Assembly: GCA_013368315.1 (NCBI GenBank)
Contig: JAACJM010000140.1
Coordinates: 124,001 to 188,000 of the forward strand
DNA from: Tetrapyrgos nigripes
Taxonomy: Eukaryota > Basidiomycota > Agaricomycetes > Agaricales > Campanellaceae
Direction: 5' to 3'
DNA length: 64,000 bases
Part shown: piece after piece, positions 36,995 through 46,904 of the stretch
How positions within the stretch are numbered: position 1 is the first letter of the stretch
How the letters are laid out: each line of letters opens with the position of its first letter
Notes under the pieces: generated by a model
The model's input: the letters and a program-made list of their open reading frames with translations, nothing else
Told to the model about the DNA's origin: nothing
Database searches by the model: none
Program-made: the position numbers and the translations under genes

Positions 36995-39543
36995 TTACCA
37001 ATCTGCCTATAAGGAGGGATAGAGGTACTCACCACATTGCCAACAATCTAGCAATCCATCGGGGTCACTAGAGACCAGTCATTGATTAGAAGAGGCCAAG
37101 TCACAGTTATGAGTACTACGCACTATCTCCGTTTGATGTCTAGCAGCGCAGGATAATTGTCGCCCCAAAACGATTCTGGAGCAAGGAATATAAGATTCCA
37201 CAGTTAGGTATGTCAAGGAAGACCTTTAATCACCTTCATGATTGGGTTCGTGAACATCTGCTTCATTCTGCATCAGCATCAATGACTTTAGTCGCAAGGT
37301 CAATGCATAATGATACAGAGTATTGGCCTCACAAGATATGCTCCAGAGTCTGGAGAGATGTCTCTCAGCATCTGAGTCATATTACTGATGAGCTCATACT
37401 GCGCCCGGATCTCTTCAACTGAGCTGTTGTATGCCCATTGACCGTGATAACTCATCTATGGGACGCATCGAAACAAAGTCAGAAAGAAGAAGCATCACAC
37501 CAAGGAAGTCAAGGTAGAACATACATGCCAGAGCGAATTCCTCCATGCAGATGTCACACTGGTCGAGCCTTCTGTGTGGTTAAATAGAAACGGGGTCCCA
37601 TAGACGATAACTGGTGTCATGTTGAACTGTGTTGTTACGTTGTCCAAGACGTCTAAGAACTTCGCTTTTCCTGCTTCGGTAGTGAATAGGTCTACTGGTA
37701 TCAAACGAGTCCCGAGTATGACTGGTGTACCGACGGGCTAACGGAGAAAATAAGAGAGAAAGGGAGAAGAAAGACTCTAGTTAGCTGCCAGGATGTCGAG
37801 AAACAGGAAGGTATATCCACAGATTCCGCAAACACGACGTATTTACTAAAGAACGCTTGCCAAGAAGGTAACTCTTCCACTACTGCAATTCCATTTTGAG
37901 ACAAGGCAAAGTCAACAGCTGGTTGTACAGACTCCTTGGCTTGCTCGAGAGTGAGTAGTGGATTGACGTTGATGAATCCAGAGGCCTGTGACAGCGATGA
38001 GAATCAGCCATTGGTCCCGCTAGCAGATGTATACACACCCTCATATGTCCACCCCAACCTTCATTACTCCATTTTGGTGTTTGATTAACGATAAGCTTCA
38101 GGAACTGTTGTGCATTTTCTGGTGTTTGAGTGAAGTTGATCGATGCACTGAAACAACAATGAAAAATGTGAACATTTTCAGGAGGTATTGCGGACAAACG
38201 TACACCTGTAGCTTCATCTGGGGCTCAACAAGCATAGTAGACTCCAATACAACACCAAACGTTCCTCCGCCTCCACCCCTTAAGGCCCAAAACAAATCAG
38301 GGTTCTGGATTTTATTCGCGACGCGTAATTGACCGTCTGGTGTTACAATTCGGAATTGAAGCTATTTGTGTCGTTAATTTCCGAAACGAGTGCATGCCAA
38401 TGAGACTCACGACCCGGTCAACTCCCAACCCATATACTGGAGATAGAACACTATGGCCACCGCCCTGCATAGAGTTTTGAGTCGACGCTCAAGGGCGCAA
38501 AGTGCAGAAGGCATACCATCACCCAACCTCCACTAGCAGCAATTGTTTGATGATAACCACCGATGATAGTAACGTTGTTTGCATCAGCGAATGCATAAAC
38601 GTCTTCAAAAGGAACTCCGGCCTAGAAGAAGTCAATAAAGCGTTGAGAAAGCCATAATTGCACTCACACCTAGAGTGATAGCCGAAAAACTCTCGTTCCC
38701 GCCCTCAGGTACAAAGTTCGCTGAATAGGACATCTAAGATATGGTCAGCTTGCTGAAGGATATCAAATGAGAGAGTGAGATACCTCGTTGAGATTCCTCG
38801 TCTACACCAATCAACAAACAGTTGGCGTAAACACCAGCACCACGCAGTTTGAAAAGCTTGACGCACCCATAAACTCAAAGAGCCTGGTGCCCCAGAACGT
38901 CCCTTGTAATCATGGCCAGAAGCTTTGACAGACAACACAGCGCCAGTTTCTCGAGCAAACCGAAAAGCAACCTGTACGTCAATGGCCGACTGGACGTCTA
39001 TCTACAAACAAATGGGATCATAATGAGGACGAGGAGGTACACGCGAAAATATACGGCAGATACTCACGTAATAAGGAGAGACGCTTCCCTGTTCGCAATC
39101 CACCCCTTCCCACGCAACCGAGTTATTGGGCTGTGAAGAGTCAAGCAAACATTTTGCAGCTGTCTTCTGGCATGTTTCCCAATGAGGCTGATGATTTGGA
39201 TACGTTAGTATTTATGTCCTGAAAGGTAGCGAGGTTCAAAACTCACAGACATACGAGGACTAAAACGAGGAGACCGGAACAAAGGAGAAGTATATCCTTG
39301 TTGGACTATAGCGCACTCTGTTTCATTTCGTCCCACATGTACACCATTCACTATCTCGAAACAAGGAGAAGAAACCGGTAAAGCAGTATGGAATCGACCG
39401 TCTAGCTCGTCAGCGAGTGTCATCCACTGTTCTTGCGTCGGAGGACTCCTGGCGTTGGGTTCAGCGGCAAACGTAACACTGCTCAGTGCAAAGAGAAACA
39501 CCAAGGCAGTGAACGATACTGGCGGTGAAAATGTGACGGACAT
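36995..39543 (-). CDS. Secreted FAD-linked oxidase, berberine-bridge-enzyme-like, copy 1
   Basis: Extracellular flavoprotein oxidase with a PCMH-type FAD domain. The signal peptide is in [20 protein letters not shown]. The N-terminal Cys-bearing segment is [16 protein letters not shown]. The flavin-linking histidine is expected in [14 protein letters not shown], and [14 protein letters not shown] holds the second conserved loop. Further landmarks are [19 protein letters not shown] and the BBE C-terminal domain [36 protein letters not shown] and [10 protein letters not shown], with TAA at 36995-36997. It has more than ten short introns and about 590 aa. The second conserved loop has His (GGGHS), and I see no Cys for bicovalent attachment, so single-residue flavin linkage is likely. 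Substrate is unknown. A near-identical copy lies at 41186-43744. Confidence 0.9.
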
Positions 39544-39813
39544 GTTTGATGAATGGGTGAAGAAGCCTGTTCGACCTCGGTTTATTTAAGTGGTGACGAA
39601 GACACCGGCGAACGCAATTGAGCGCATAGTCGCCTGACTCTGCTGACCACTGCAAGCCCGTGAGCCGAAGAAGTAGCATCAAACTAAAATTAGATCAGAT
39701 TAGTCGTCTGTGGATCTGGTACGGCGTACTTTTCTCAGAGATCAGGGAAGAGGATGACGTTGCGTCAAGGGCCCTTCCTATCCGCCTTTGAACCTAGCTC
39801 TGATTCTCTGACA

Positions 39814-40758
39814 TCAGAGCCCAGCCATCTTCTCAAACCACCTCACAACAGCAGCAACCTTCCTCACACACGCATCCATACCACCCAACCGTAAATCAGG
39901 TCGGAGTCGCATGTCTTCGTGGGTATAGGGCATTTTCCTGAAGCATATCTGGAGTTTGGATTTGAGGCATGGAGAAGCAGAGAGAGGTGAAGTATTGGGT
40001 TCGTAGGTTGCTGTTACGTCTGTTGAAGAGGTGAAGAGAAGATAAGGTGAGCAAGTTTTAACATATGTCAGATAAATGAAAGGAAGGTTATAGAAGTGAC
40101 TGAAGAGAAGTTAAAACTTTAACATTGCATGCCTAACCCAGGACAAAGCTGGGTGCAAAGTCTAGGAGGCAAATCACACGAAGAGAAAATAGAATGAAGA
40201 AGCAGACATACTCTGAATTAACACATCTCCTCGTTTGACTCCAACACTGTCAGAGTCATTGTCTACCCCAGACTTCTGCAATCTCCCTCCAAGCAACGAG
40301 TTTGCATACATTGCCTTCTTCGTCTCCTAATACCATCTTGAGTATAGAAATTTCCTTCCCTGCATCAGGTCCTTTTTTCGTCCGAATCGTATCGGGGCCT
40401 TCAACCTCCAACACGGCGAGGAGCATGGCTTTTGAGAGTGAAGGACCGACATCGAAAATTGCTATACCGGACGCGCCGTGTTCTAGTAATGCTCTAATGG
40501 ACGTGATACCTAGGAAATCTGAACCGCCAGTCCCTAAAGAACAAATGAGTTGGTAATCAAGACTAGTGGGGTCGGGAATGACGAACCAATGGCATTTCCT
40601 TCTACTGAAAATCGGCGTTCAGTGCGAGCGCTTGGAAAAAGGCCTTCTGGTACTTTGAGAGGTGCAGTGAGCGGATTAGAAGCCTCTGAAAGAATCATCT
40701 GCGGTAGTACGCGGCTTTCGAGTTGATCTCTAGCTGCAGGCGGGACAACGTTAGCCAT
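39814..40758 (-). pseudogene. Chimeric gene at the duplication junction: dehydrogenase 5' part fused to OB-fold gene 3' part, broken
   Basis: Reading from the duplicated ATG (40756-40758), the first exon and intron are as in the intact dehydrogenase. The frame then continues across the junction as IFDVGPSLSKA|MLLAVLEVEGP, the second half being in the correct frame of the OB-fold-like gene. Two lesions mark it as non-functional: the cofactor motif VTGGSGFLG has become GTGGSDFLG, and a 5-bp deletion relative to 44570-44585 shifts the frame after REIAEVWG, giving a stop at 40256-40258. The rest of the OB-fold gene 3' end persists to 39814. The product would lack the catalytic half of the dehydrogenase and the N-terminal two thirds of the OB-fold protein. 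Confidence 0.85.
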
Positions 40759-41185
40759 GGTTAGGGGTAAAGGGAGCCTTGCACGACGGAGGATGGTAAC
40801 TGCAGCTATACATATAAGCAAGCCCGATCCATCGATTTGACGTCCAACTTCTCCACAATCCCAAATCTGGGGGTGAAGATTATTATCAGATATCTCCACA
40901 TGGAGATATGCGAGAACTCCTATCAGAGTCCTATGGATATCGGTCCAGAGCAGAATACGAGAAGACCTAGCGAGTTGAATCCTGAGCTGTCCTAAGCGGA
41001 TCTTCATCAGATTATACAGCTATACAGTGCTCGAGAATGCCTTCTTATTGACTATCAACGACGTACATGACATTGCGCGTGGGCAATGTGAAATATCCCA
41101 AGTAGAGTGCGCAATATCAATCACAAGTAGCATTTGTATCGTTCGTCCTCAAGTCCTTTCCAGCCCACTGTTCATCGCCAAATTA

Positions 41186-43744
41186 TCAATCTGCCTGTAA
41201 GGAGGGATAGAAGTACTCACCACATTGCCAACAATCTAGCAATCCATCGGGGTCACTAGAGACCAGTCATTGATTAGAAGAGGCCAAGTCACAGTTATGA
41301 GTACTACGCACTATCTCCGTTTGATGTCTAACAGCGCAGGATAATTGTCGCCCCAAAACGATTCTGGAGCAAGGAATATAAGATTCCACAGTTAGGTATG
41401 TCAAGGAAGACCTTTAATCACCTTCATGATTGGGTTCGTGAACATCTGCTTCATTCTGCATCAGCATCAATGACTTTAGTCGCAAGGTCAATGCATAATG
41501 ATACAGAGTATTGGCCTCACAAGATATGCTCCAGAGTCTGGAGAGATGTCCCTCAGCATCTGAGTCATATTGCTGTTGAGCTCATACTGCGCCCGGATCT
41601 CTTCAACTGAGCTGTTGTATGCCCATTGACCGTGATAACTCATCTATGCGACGCATCGAGACAAAGTCAGAAAGAAGAAGCATCACACCAAGGAAGTCAA
41701 GGTAGAACATACATGCCAGAGCGAATTCCTCCATGCAGATGTCACACTGGTCGAGCCTTCTGTGTGGTTAAATAGAAACGGGGTCGCATAGACGACACCT
41801 GGTGTGATGTTGAACTGTGCTATTACGTTGTCCAAGACGCCTAAGAACTTTGCTTTTCCTGCTTCGGTACTGAATAGGTCTACCGGTATCAAACGAGTCC
41901 CGAGTATGACTGGTGCACCGATGGCCTGATGGAGAAAAGAAGAGAGAAAGGGAGAAGAAAGAATCTAGTTAGCTGCCAGGATGTCGAGAAACAGGATGGT
42001 ATACCCACAGATTCCACAAACACGACGTATTTACTAAAGAACGCTTGCCAAGAAGGTAGCTCTTCCACTACTGCAGTTCCATTTTGAGACAAGGCAAAGT
42101 CAACAGCTGGTTGAACAGACTCCTTGGCTTGCTCGAGAGTGAGTAGTGGATTAACGTTGATGAATCCAGAGGCCTGTGACAGCGATGAGAATCAGCCATT
42201 GGTCCCGCTAGCAGATGTATACACACCCTCATATGCCCACCCCAACCTTCATTACTCCATTTCAGTGTTTGATCAACGATAAGCTTCAGGAACTGTTGTG
42301 CATTTTCTGGTGTTTGAGTGAAGTTGACTGATGCACTGAAACAACAATGAAAAATGTGAACATTTTCAGGAGGCATTGCAGACCAACGTACATCTGTAGC
42401 TTCATCTGGGGCTCAACAAGCATAGTAGACTCCAATACAACACCAAACGTTCCTCCGCCTCCACCCCTTAAGGCCCAAAACAAATCAGGGTTCTGGATTT
42501 TATTCGCGACGCGTAATTGACCGTCTGGCGTTACAATTCGGAATTGAAGCTATTTGTGTCGTTAATTTCCAAAACGAGTGCATGCCAATGAGACTCACGA
42601 CCCGGTCAACTCCCAACCCATATACTGGAGATAGAACACTATGGCCACCGCCCTGCATAGAGTTTTGAGTCGACGCTCAAGGGCGCAAAGTGCAGAAGGC
42701 ATACCATCACCCAACCTCCACTAGCAGCAATTGTTTGATGATAACCACCGATGATAGTGACGTTGTTTGCATCAGCGAATGCATAAACGTCTTCAAAAGG
42801 AACTCCGGCCTAGAAGAAGTCAATAAAGCGTTGAGAACGCCATAATTGCACTCACACCTAGAGTGATAGCCGAAAAACTCTCGTTCCCGCCCTCAGGTAC
42901 AAAGTTCGCTGAATAGGACATCTAAGATATGGTCAGCTTGCTGAAGGATATCAAATGAGAGAGTGAGATACCTCGTTGAGATTCCTCGTCTACACCAATC
43001 AACAAACAGTTGGCGTAAACACCAGCACCACGCAGTTTGAAAAGCTTGACGCACCCATAAACTCAAAGAGCCTGGTGCCCCAGAACGTCCTTTGTAATCA
43101 TGGCCAGAAGCTTTGACAGACAACACAGCGCCAGTTTCTCGAGCAAACCGAAAAGCAATCTGTACGTCAATGGCCGACTGGACGTCTATCTACAAACAAA
43201 TGGGATTATAATGAGGACGAGGAGGTACACGCGAAAATATACGGCAGATACTCACGTAATAAGGAGAGACGCTTCCCTGTTCGCAATCCACCCCTTCCCA
43301 CGCAACCGAGTTATTGGGCTGTGAAGAGTCAAGCAAACATTTTGCAGCTGTCTTCTGGCATGTTTCCCAATGAGGCTGATGATTTGGATACGTTAGTATT
43401 TATGTCCTGAAAGGTAGTGGGGTTTCAAAACTCACAAACATACGAGGACTAAAACGAGGAGACCGGAACAAAGGAGAAGTATATCCTTGTTGGACTATAG
43501 CGCACTCTGTTTCATTTCGTCCCACATGTACACCATTCACTATCTCAAAACAAGGAGAAGAAACCGGCAAAGCAGTATGGAGTCGACCGTCTAGCTCATC
43601 AGCGAGTGCCATCCACTGTTCTTGCGTCGGAGGACTCCTGGCGTTGGTACCAGAACTAGCTTCAGCGGCAAACGTAACACTGCTGAGTGCAAAGAGAAAC
43701 ACCAAGGCAGCGAACGATACTGGCGGTGAAAATGAGACGGACAT
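41186..43744 (-). CDS. Secreted FAD-linked oxidase, berberine-bridge-enzyme-like, copy 2
   Basis: Duplicate of the gene at 36995-39543, with the same exon plan and all flavin-binding landmarks intact ([41 protein letters not shown]). Differences are mild: a small insertion after the signal peptide ([12 protein letters not shown] against AAEPNARS), scattered substitutions such as [18 protein letters not shown] for [18 protein letters not shown], and loss of the final Trp because TGG has become TGA (41186-41188). No frameshift was seen in the exons read, so it is probably functional. Its core promoter differs from copy 1 (see 43782-43789), so expression may have diverged. Confidence 0.88.
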
Positions 43745-43781
43745 ACTTGATGAATGGGTGGAGAAGCCTGTTTGACCTCGG

Positions 43782-43789
43782 CTTATATA
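43782..43789 (-). promoter_or_regulatory. TATA box of FAD oxidase copy 2
   Basis: On the minus strand the word ctatataag lies about 40 bp before the start codon. The corresponding place in copy 1 (39581-39590) reads cttaaataaa, a weaker match, although flanking bases are conserved. Confidence 0.6.
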
Positions 43790-43894
43790 GCTGGTGACGA
43801 AGACACCGGCGAACGCAATTCAGCGCGCATAGTCGCCTGACTCTGCTGACCACTGATGACCTCTGCGAAGCCCGAGGGCCAAATAAGCAGCATC

Positions 43895-43985
43895 AAGGAC
43901 CACTGTGCACGCCAGAAACGTAAAATTGAAACGTAAAACTTTACGTTTCTGGTGTGATGGAAATACAGCTAACTTCTAAGGACCA
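43895..43985. mobile_element. Short palindromic insertion present only in duplication unit 2
   Basis: Relative to unit 1 (catcaaactaaaat near 39680), unit 2 carries an extra segment bounded by the 8-bp direct repeat aaggacca (43895-43902 and 43978-43985). Inside is a strong palindrome, ccagaaacgtaaa at about 43912-43924 and tttacgtttctgg at about 43940-43952. It looks like a tiny foldback element, but unit 1 lacks even one copy of aaggacca, so simple insertion does not explain everything. Confidence 0.55.
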
Positions 43986-44111
43986 AACTAAAATTATATC
44001 AGATTAGTCGTTTGTGGATCTGGCACGACGTACTTTTCTCAGAGATCAGGAAGGAGGATGACATTGTGTCAGGGGCCCTTCACCTTTGAACCTAGCTCTG
44101 ATTCTCTGATA

Positions 44112-45362
44112 TCAGAGCCCAGCCATCTTCTCAAACCACCTCACAACAGCAGCAACCTTCCTCACACAGGCATCCATACCACCCAACCGCAAATCAGGTC
44201 GGAGTCGCATGTCTTCGTGGGTATAGGGCATTGTCCTGAAGCATATCTCGAGTTTGGATTTGAGATATGGAGAAGCAGAGAGAGAAGATGAGGTATTGGG
44301 TTCGTAGGTTGCTGTTACGTCTGTTGAAGAGGTGAAGAGAAGAGAAGGTGAGCAAGTTTTAACATATGTCAGATAAATGAAAGGAAGGTTATAGAAGTGA
44401 CTGAAGAGAAGTTAAAACTTTAACATTGCATGCCTAACCCAGGACAAAGCTGGGTGCAAAATCTAGGAGGCAAATCACACGAAGAGAAAATAGAATGAAG
44501 AAGCAGACATACTCTGAATTAACACGACATCTCCTCGTTTGACTCCAACACTGTCAGAGTCATTGTCTACCCCACCCCAGACTTCTGCAATCTCCCTCCA
44601 AGCAACGAGTTTGCATACATTGCCTTCTTCGTCTCCCAATACCATCTTGAGTATAGAAATTTCCTTCCCTGCATCAGGCCCTTTTTTCGTCCGAATCGTA
44701 TCGGGGCCTTCAACCTCCAACACGGCGAGGAGCATGTTAACCTTCATGGAGCCCTTTTTTCCAAGCTTTGCTTGAGCAGACAGCGAGGATAGGGTTGTAA
44801 GGGTGTGCAAGCTGAAATGGAATTGAGGAAAACGCGCGATTGATGAGGTATCGGAGTAGTTGTACGACTGAGATTCTTGTGTTTCTCGGGTGTACTGTGT
44901 ATCGAACTGAGTTTGTTGGAAACGACTGGTGGACGCATTGGCAGGTGGACGGGATTCGCCAGTCGTGGTGTTAAAGTCGCGGTCTCTGTCGTTGCGAGAG
45001 GGTGTTGGGTCCCATGTTATGAGGGTTGAATCTACCCTTTTTCTGAGTCGCTTGTAAAAGGATGCACGGATAAAGAACACACCTCTAGAGTCCCGGTCAT
45101 CGCCAAAAGACTGATCGTTCTCGTTGTCGCCATCTTCTTCAGTAGTGGAATGAAAGATGATGTTTTGGTAGATGAGCGATATTCGACGACTGGCAGCTTC
45201 TAGAGTAGCAGCCGGTGGTGGTAGTTGAGAATAAGACTCAGGCAGCGGAGAACGTCCGGGTACTGGTTCAGATGATGCAGTCGTCCAGTTATACGATACG
45301 GAGTTATCGTTGGGCTGTAAGACATCTTTCGCAGTGGGTGCACCGAGGAAGACACGGTACAT
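44112..45362 (-). CDS. OB-fold-like conserved protein, function unknown
   Basis: Two exons: a long one from MYRVFLGAPTAKDVLQ to VLIQ(N), then after a roughly 190-nt intron VTATYEPNTSSSLSASPYLK to KVAAVVRWFEKMAGL, with the stop at 44112-44114. The N-terminal two thirds is low-complexity, rich in Ser, Thr, Gln and acidic residues. The C-terminal third (LAVLEVEGPDTIRTKKGP, ISILKMVLGDEEGNVCKLVA, VKRGDVVLIQ) has the alternating strands and VKRGDVV turn seen in single-strand-nucleic-acid-binding OB folds. The tail LRLGGMDACVRKVAAVVRWF looks conserved. A role in DNA or RNA binding is inferred from fold pattern alone. The 3' part was duplicated and survives as a fragment at 39814-40427. Confidence 0.75.
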
Positions 45363-45560
45363 GTTGGTACAGAATCAACAATGGCATTATGTACTACATA
45401 CATTTCATTATGACCCGTATTCGAGCTTGTAGAATAAAGGTATCACAGTTACTGAGAAAAATGGAGTGGAGGGGCATAAAGTGTACCGTAAATGAGTCCC
45501 AAAGATGAATGAAAGAAAACGAAGGCATGAAGCGCCCTACTAGAATAAAAAAACAACAAA

Positions 45561-46464
45561 TTAACTCGTCCTGATCTTGTTGTCCACGTTTTCGACGAAC
45601 CGTCCCTTTTCAGGAGCCTCTGGTGCTTTCTTTGCGAAAAAAGATCCAAAACCCTTTCGCGTTATGCTCTTTCCGCTTCCCGAAGACTCTCCGGTGTCAG
45701 CAGTGATGCTGGTTAACCCGCCCGGAACTTGGCCACTGCCAGCTGAGTCAAGGAGGACCTTGTCACCCTTCTGCACACCAGCGCCGGGTTTCACTTGCTC
45801 GGCGTCCGCCTTCGTCACACCCTTTGCAACCTCCTTCGTCTTCCCTTTGTCGTTCCCCTTCTTGGCTGGCGTAGCAGCAGTATTAGCCGCATTAGGATCT
45901 ACCCCCAGCTTGATGAACTCCTCACCACGGATCCTCAGGAACTCCTCCAAAAGCGCAGCATTCCGCGAATTGGCTTTGAATGCAGCTAGGACAACATCAC
46001 CAGCGAGTGGGATGAAGCCAACTGCAGCGCTGACTGCGTTGTTTAACAGCATTCGTCGAAGGAGCCAGGTGGGTATATCGGCTTGCCTTGCTTTACGAAC
46101 GACGAGGAGGTAATTGAGAGCTGCATCCGCGGCATCACCTGCACCGGGGATTAACCCTATGATGAAGGTCCATCCGAAGCGCAGTCCGCAGAGAGAAAAG
46201 CCTTTGTCTAGATAGTGTGCACGTCTCTGGATAGATTTGAGGATCTTGGCGTCTCGTTTGGAAAGTCCAGGGGGTATGTCTCTCTGTGATGACTCCCAGA
46301 TTAGTACAATAGCCAAAGCATCACACAACGTGTTTGCGCACCCTACGACGTTTTTGCCTGCCCTTTGGATCCGTGTATGTCTCGTAGAGCGGGTCTGCGG
46401 GTGCATACTGCTCTAAATGCTTCTCAAAGAGCTTTTTGCCTGCTTTGTTAAGGAGCGCAGACAT
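45561..46464 (-). CDS. DUF4112 membrane-associated protein
   Basis: Conserved fungal and bacterial domain of unknown function. The first exon gives MSALLNKAGKKLFEKHLEQY to GRQKRRRVRKH. A roughly 45-50 nt intron follows, then RDIPPGLSKRDAKILKSIQR. The DUF4112 core is clear: AHYLDKGFSLCGLRFGWTFI, IGLIPGAGDAADAALNYLLV, RKARQADIPTWLLRRMLLN, NNAVSAAVGFIPLAGDVVLA and FKANSRNAALLEEFLRIRG. The two hydrophobic G-(L/F)-I-P-(G/L)-A-G-D segments probably form membrane hairpins. The C-terminus is a lysine/alanine-rich, likely disordered tail ending KGRFVENVDNKIRTS. Length is about 284 aa. The donor could be gttgtg or the in-frame gtgtga three bases later; the effect is one residue. Confidence 0.9.
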
Positions 46465-46904
46465 TTCGAGGTGGGGGTAGAGAAGAAGGAAGGAACTGGC
46501 GCACGATGCGATAGCAAAGCTAAGTATATCCGTCCATGACTGCTTAGCTGACGTCACTAAACACAAAAATTTGTGGGTCACAACAGTCAAAATGAAATGT
46601 GACACATTATCATATGCATCAGCCAATAGGAAGCTATTCAGCCCTACTACAACAATACATCATGATGACGCGCTCAGACTCACTGAACGGCCAGGAAGTT
46701 TTTGTACCGGAAGCAAGGAGAGCATGTAATGCATATGTGCGTCACATGATTCCCCCGACATTCCTTGACACTGACAGATGGACGTATGTATGACAAAGGT
46801 ATACTACACTCTGGTGCAGTGTCGCGAGGTTCAAAGACCTGTCCAGTTCGCTATGAAACTACTCACTCATTAGTAGTAACTGTGGAACACATCCCGAGTC
46901 TACT
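46465..46904. other. Intergenic between the DUF4112 gene and PWP2
   Basis: Promoter side of the DUF4112 gene and 3' flank of PWP2. Nothing else was recognised. Confidence 0.5.

Larger units (their letters stand above)
36239..40427. repeat. Tandem segmental duplication, unit 1 (4189 bp)
   Basis: Matches unit 2 (40428-44736) along its whole length at about 96-98 percent by eye. It begins inside exon 2 of the dehydrogenase and ends inside the OB-fold-like gene. Unit 1 contains the dehydrogenase 5' half, FAD oxidase copy 1 and the OB-fold gene 3' part. The junction at 40427/40428 reads gagcatg|gcttttgagag, fusing two sequences that are otherwise 8.5 kb apart. Confidence 0.97.
40428..44736. repeat. 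Tandem segmental duplication, unit 2 (4309 bp)
   Basis: Second unit of the tandem pair. It contains the truncated dehydrogenase 5' part, FAD oxidase copy 2 and the 3' part of the intact OB-fold-like gene. It is longer than unit 1 mainly through a roughly 83-bp segment at 43897-43985 and a few short indels. Confidence 0.97.

Noticed and set aside
45577..46113. 178-codon plus-strand open frame
   Set aside because: Antisense shadow of the DUF4112 gene.
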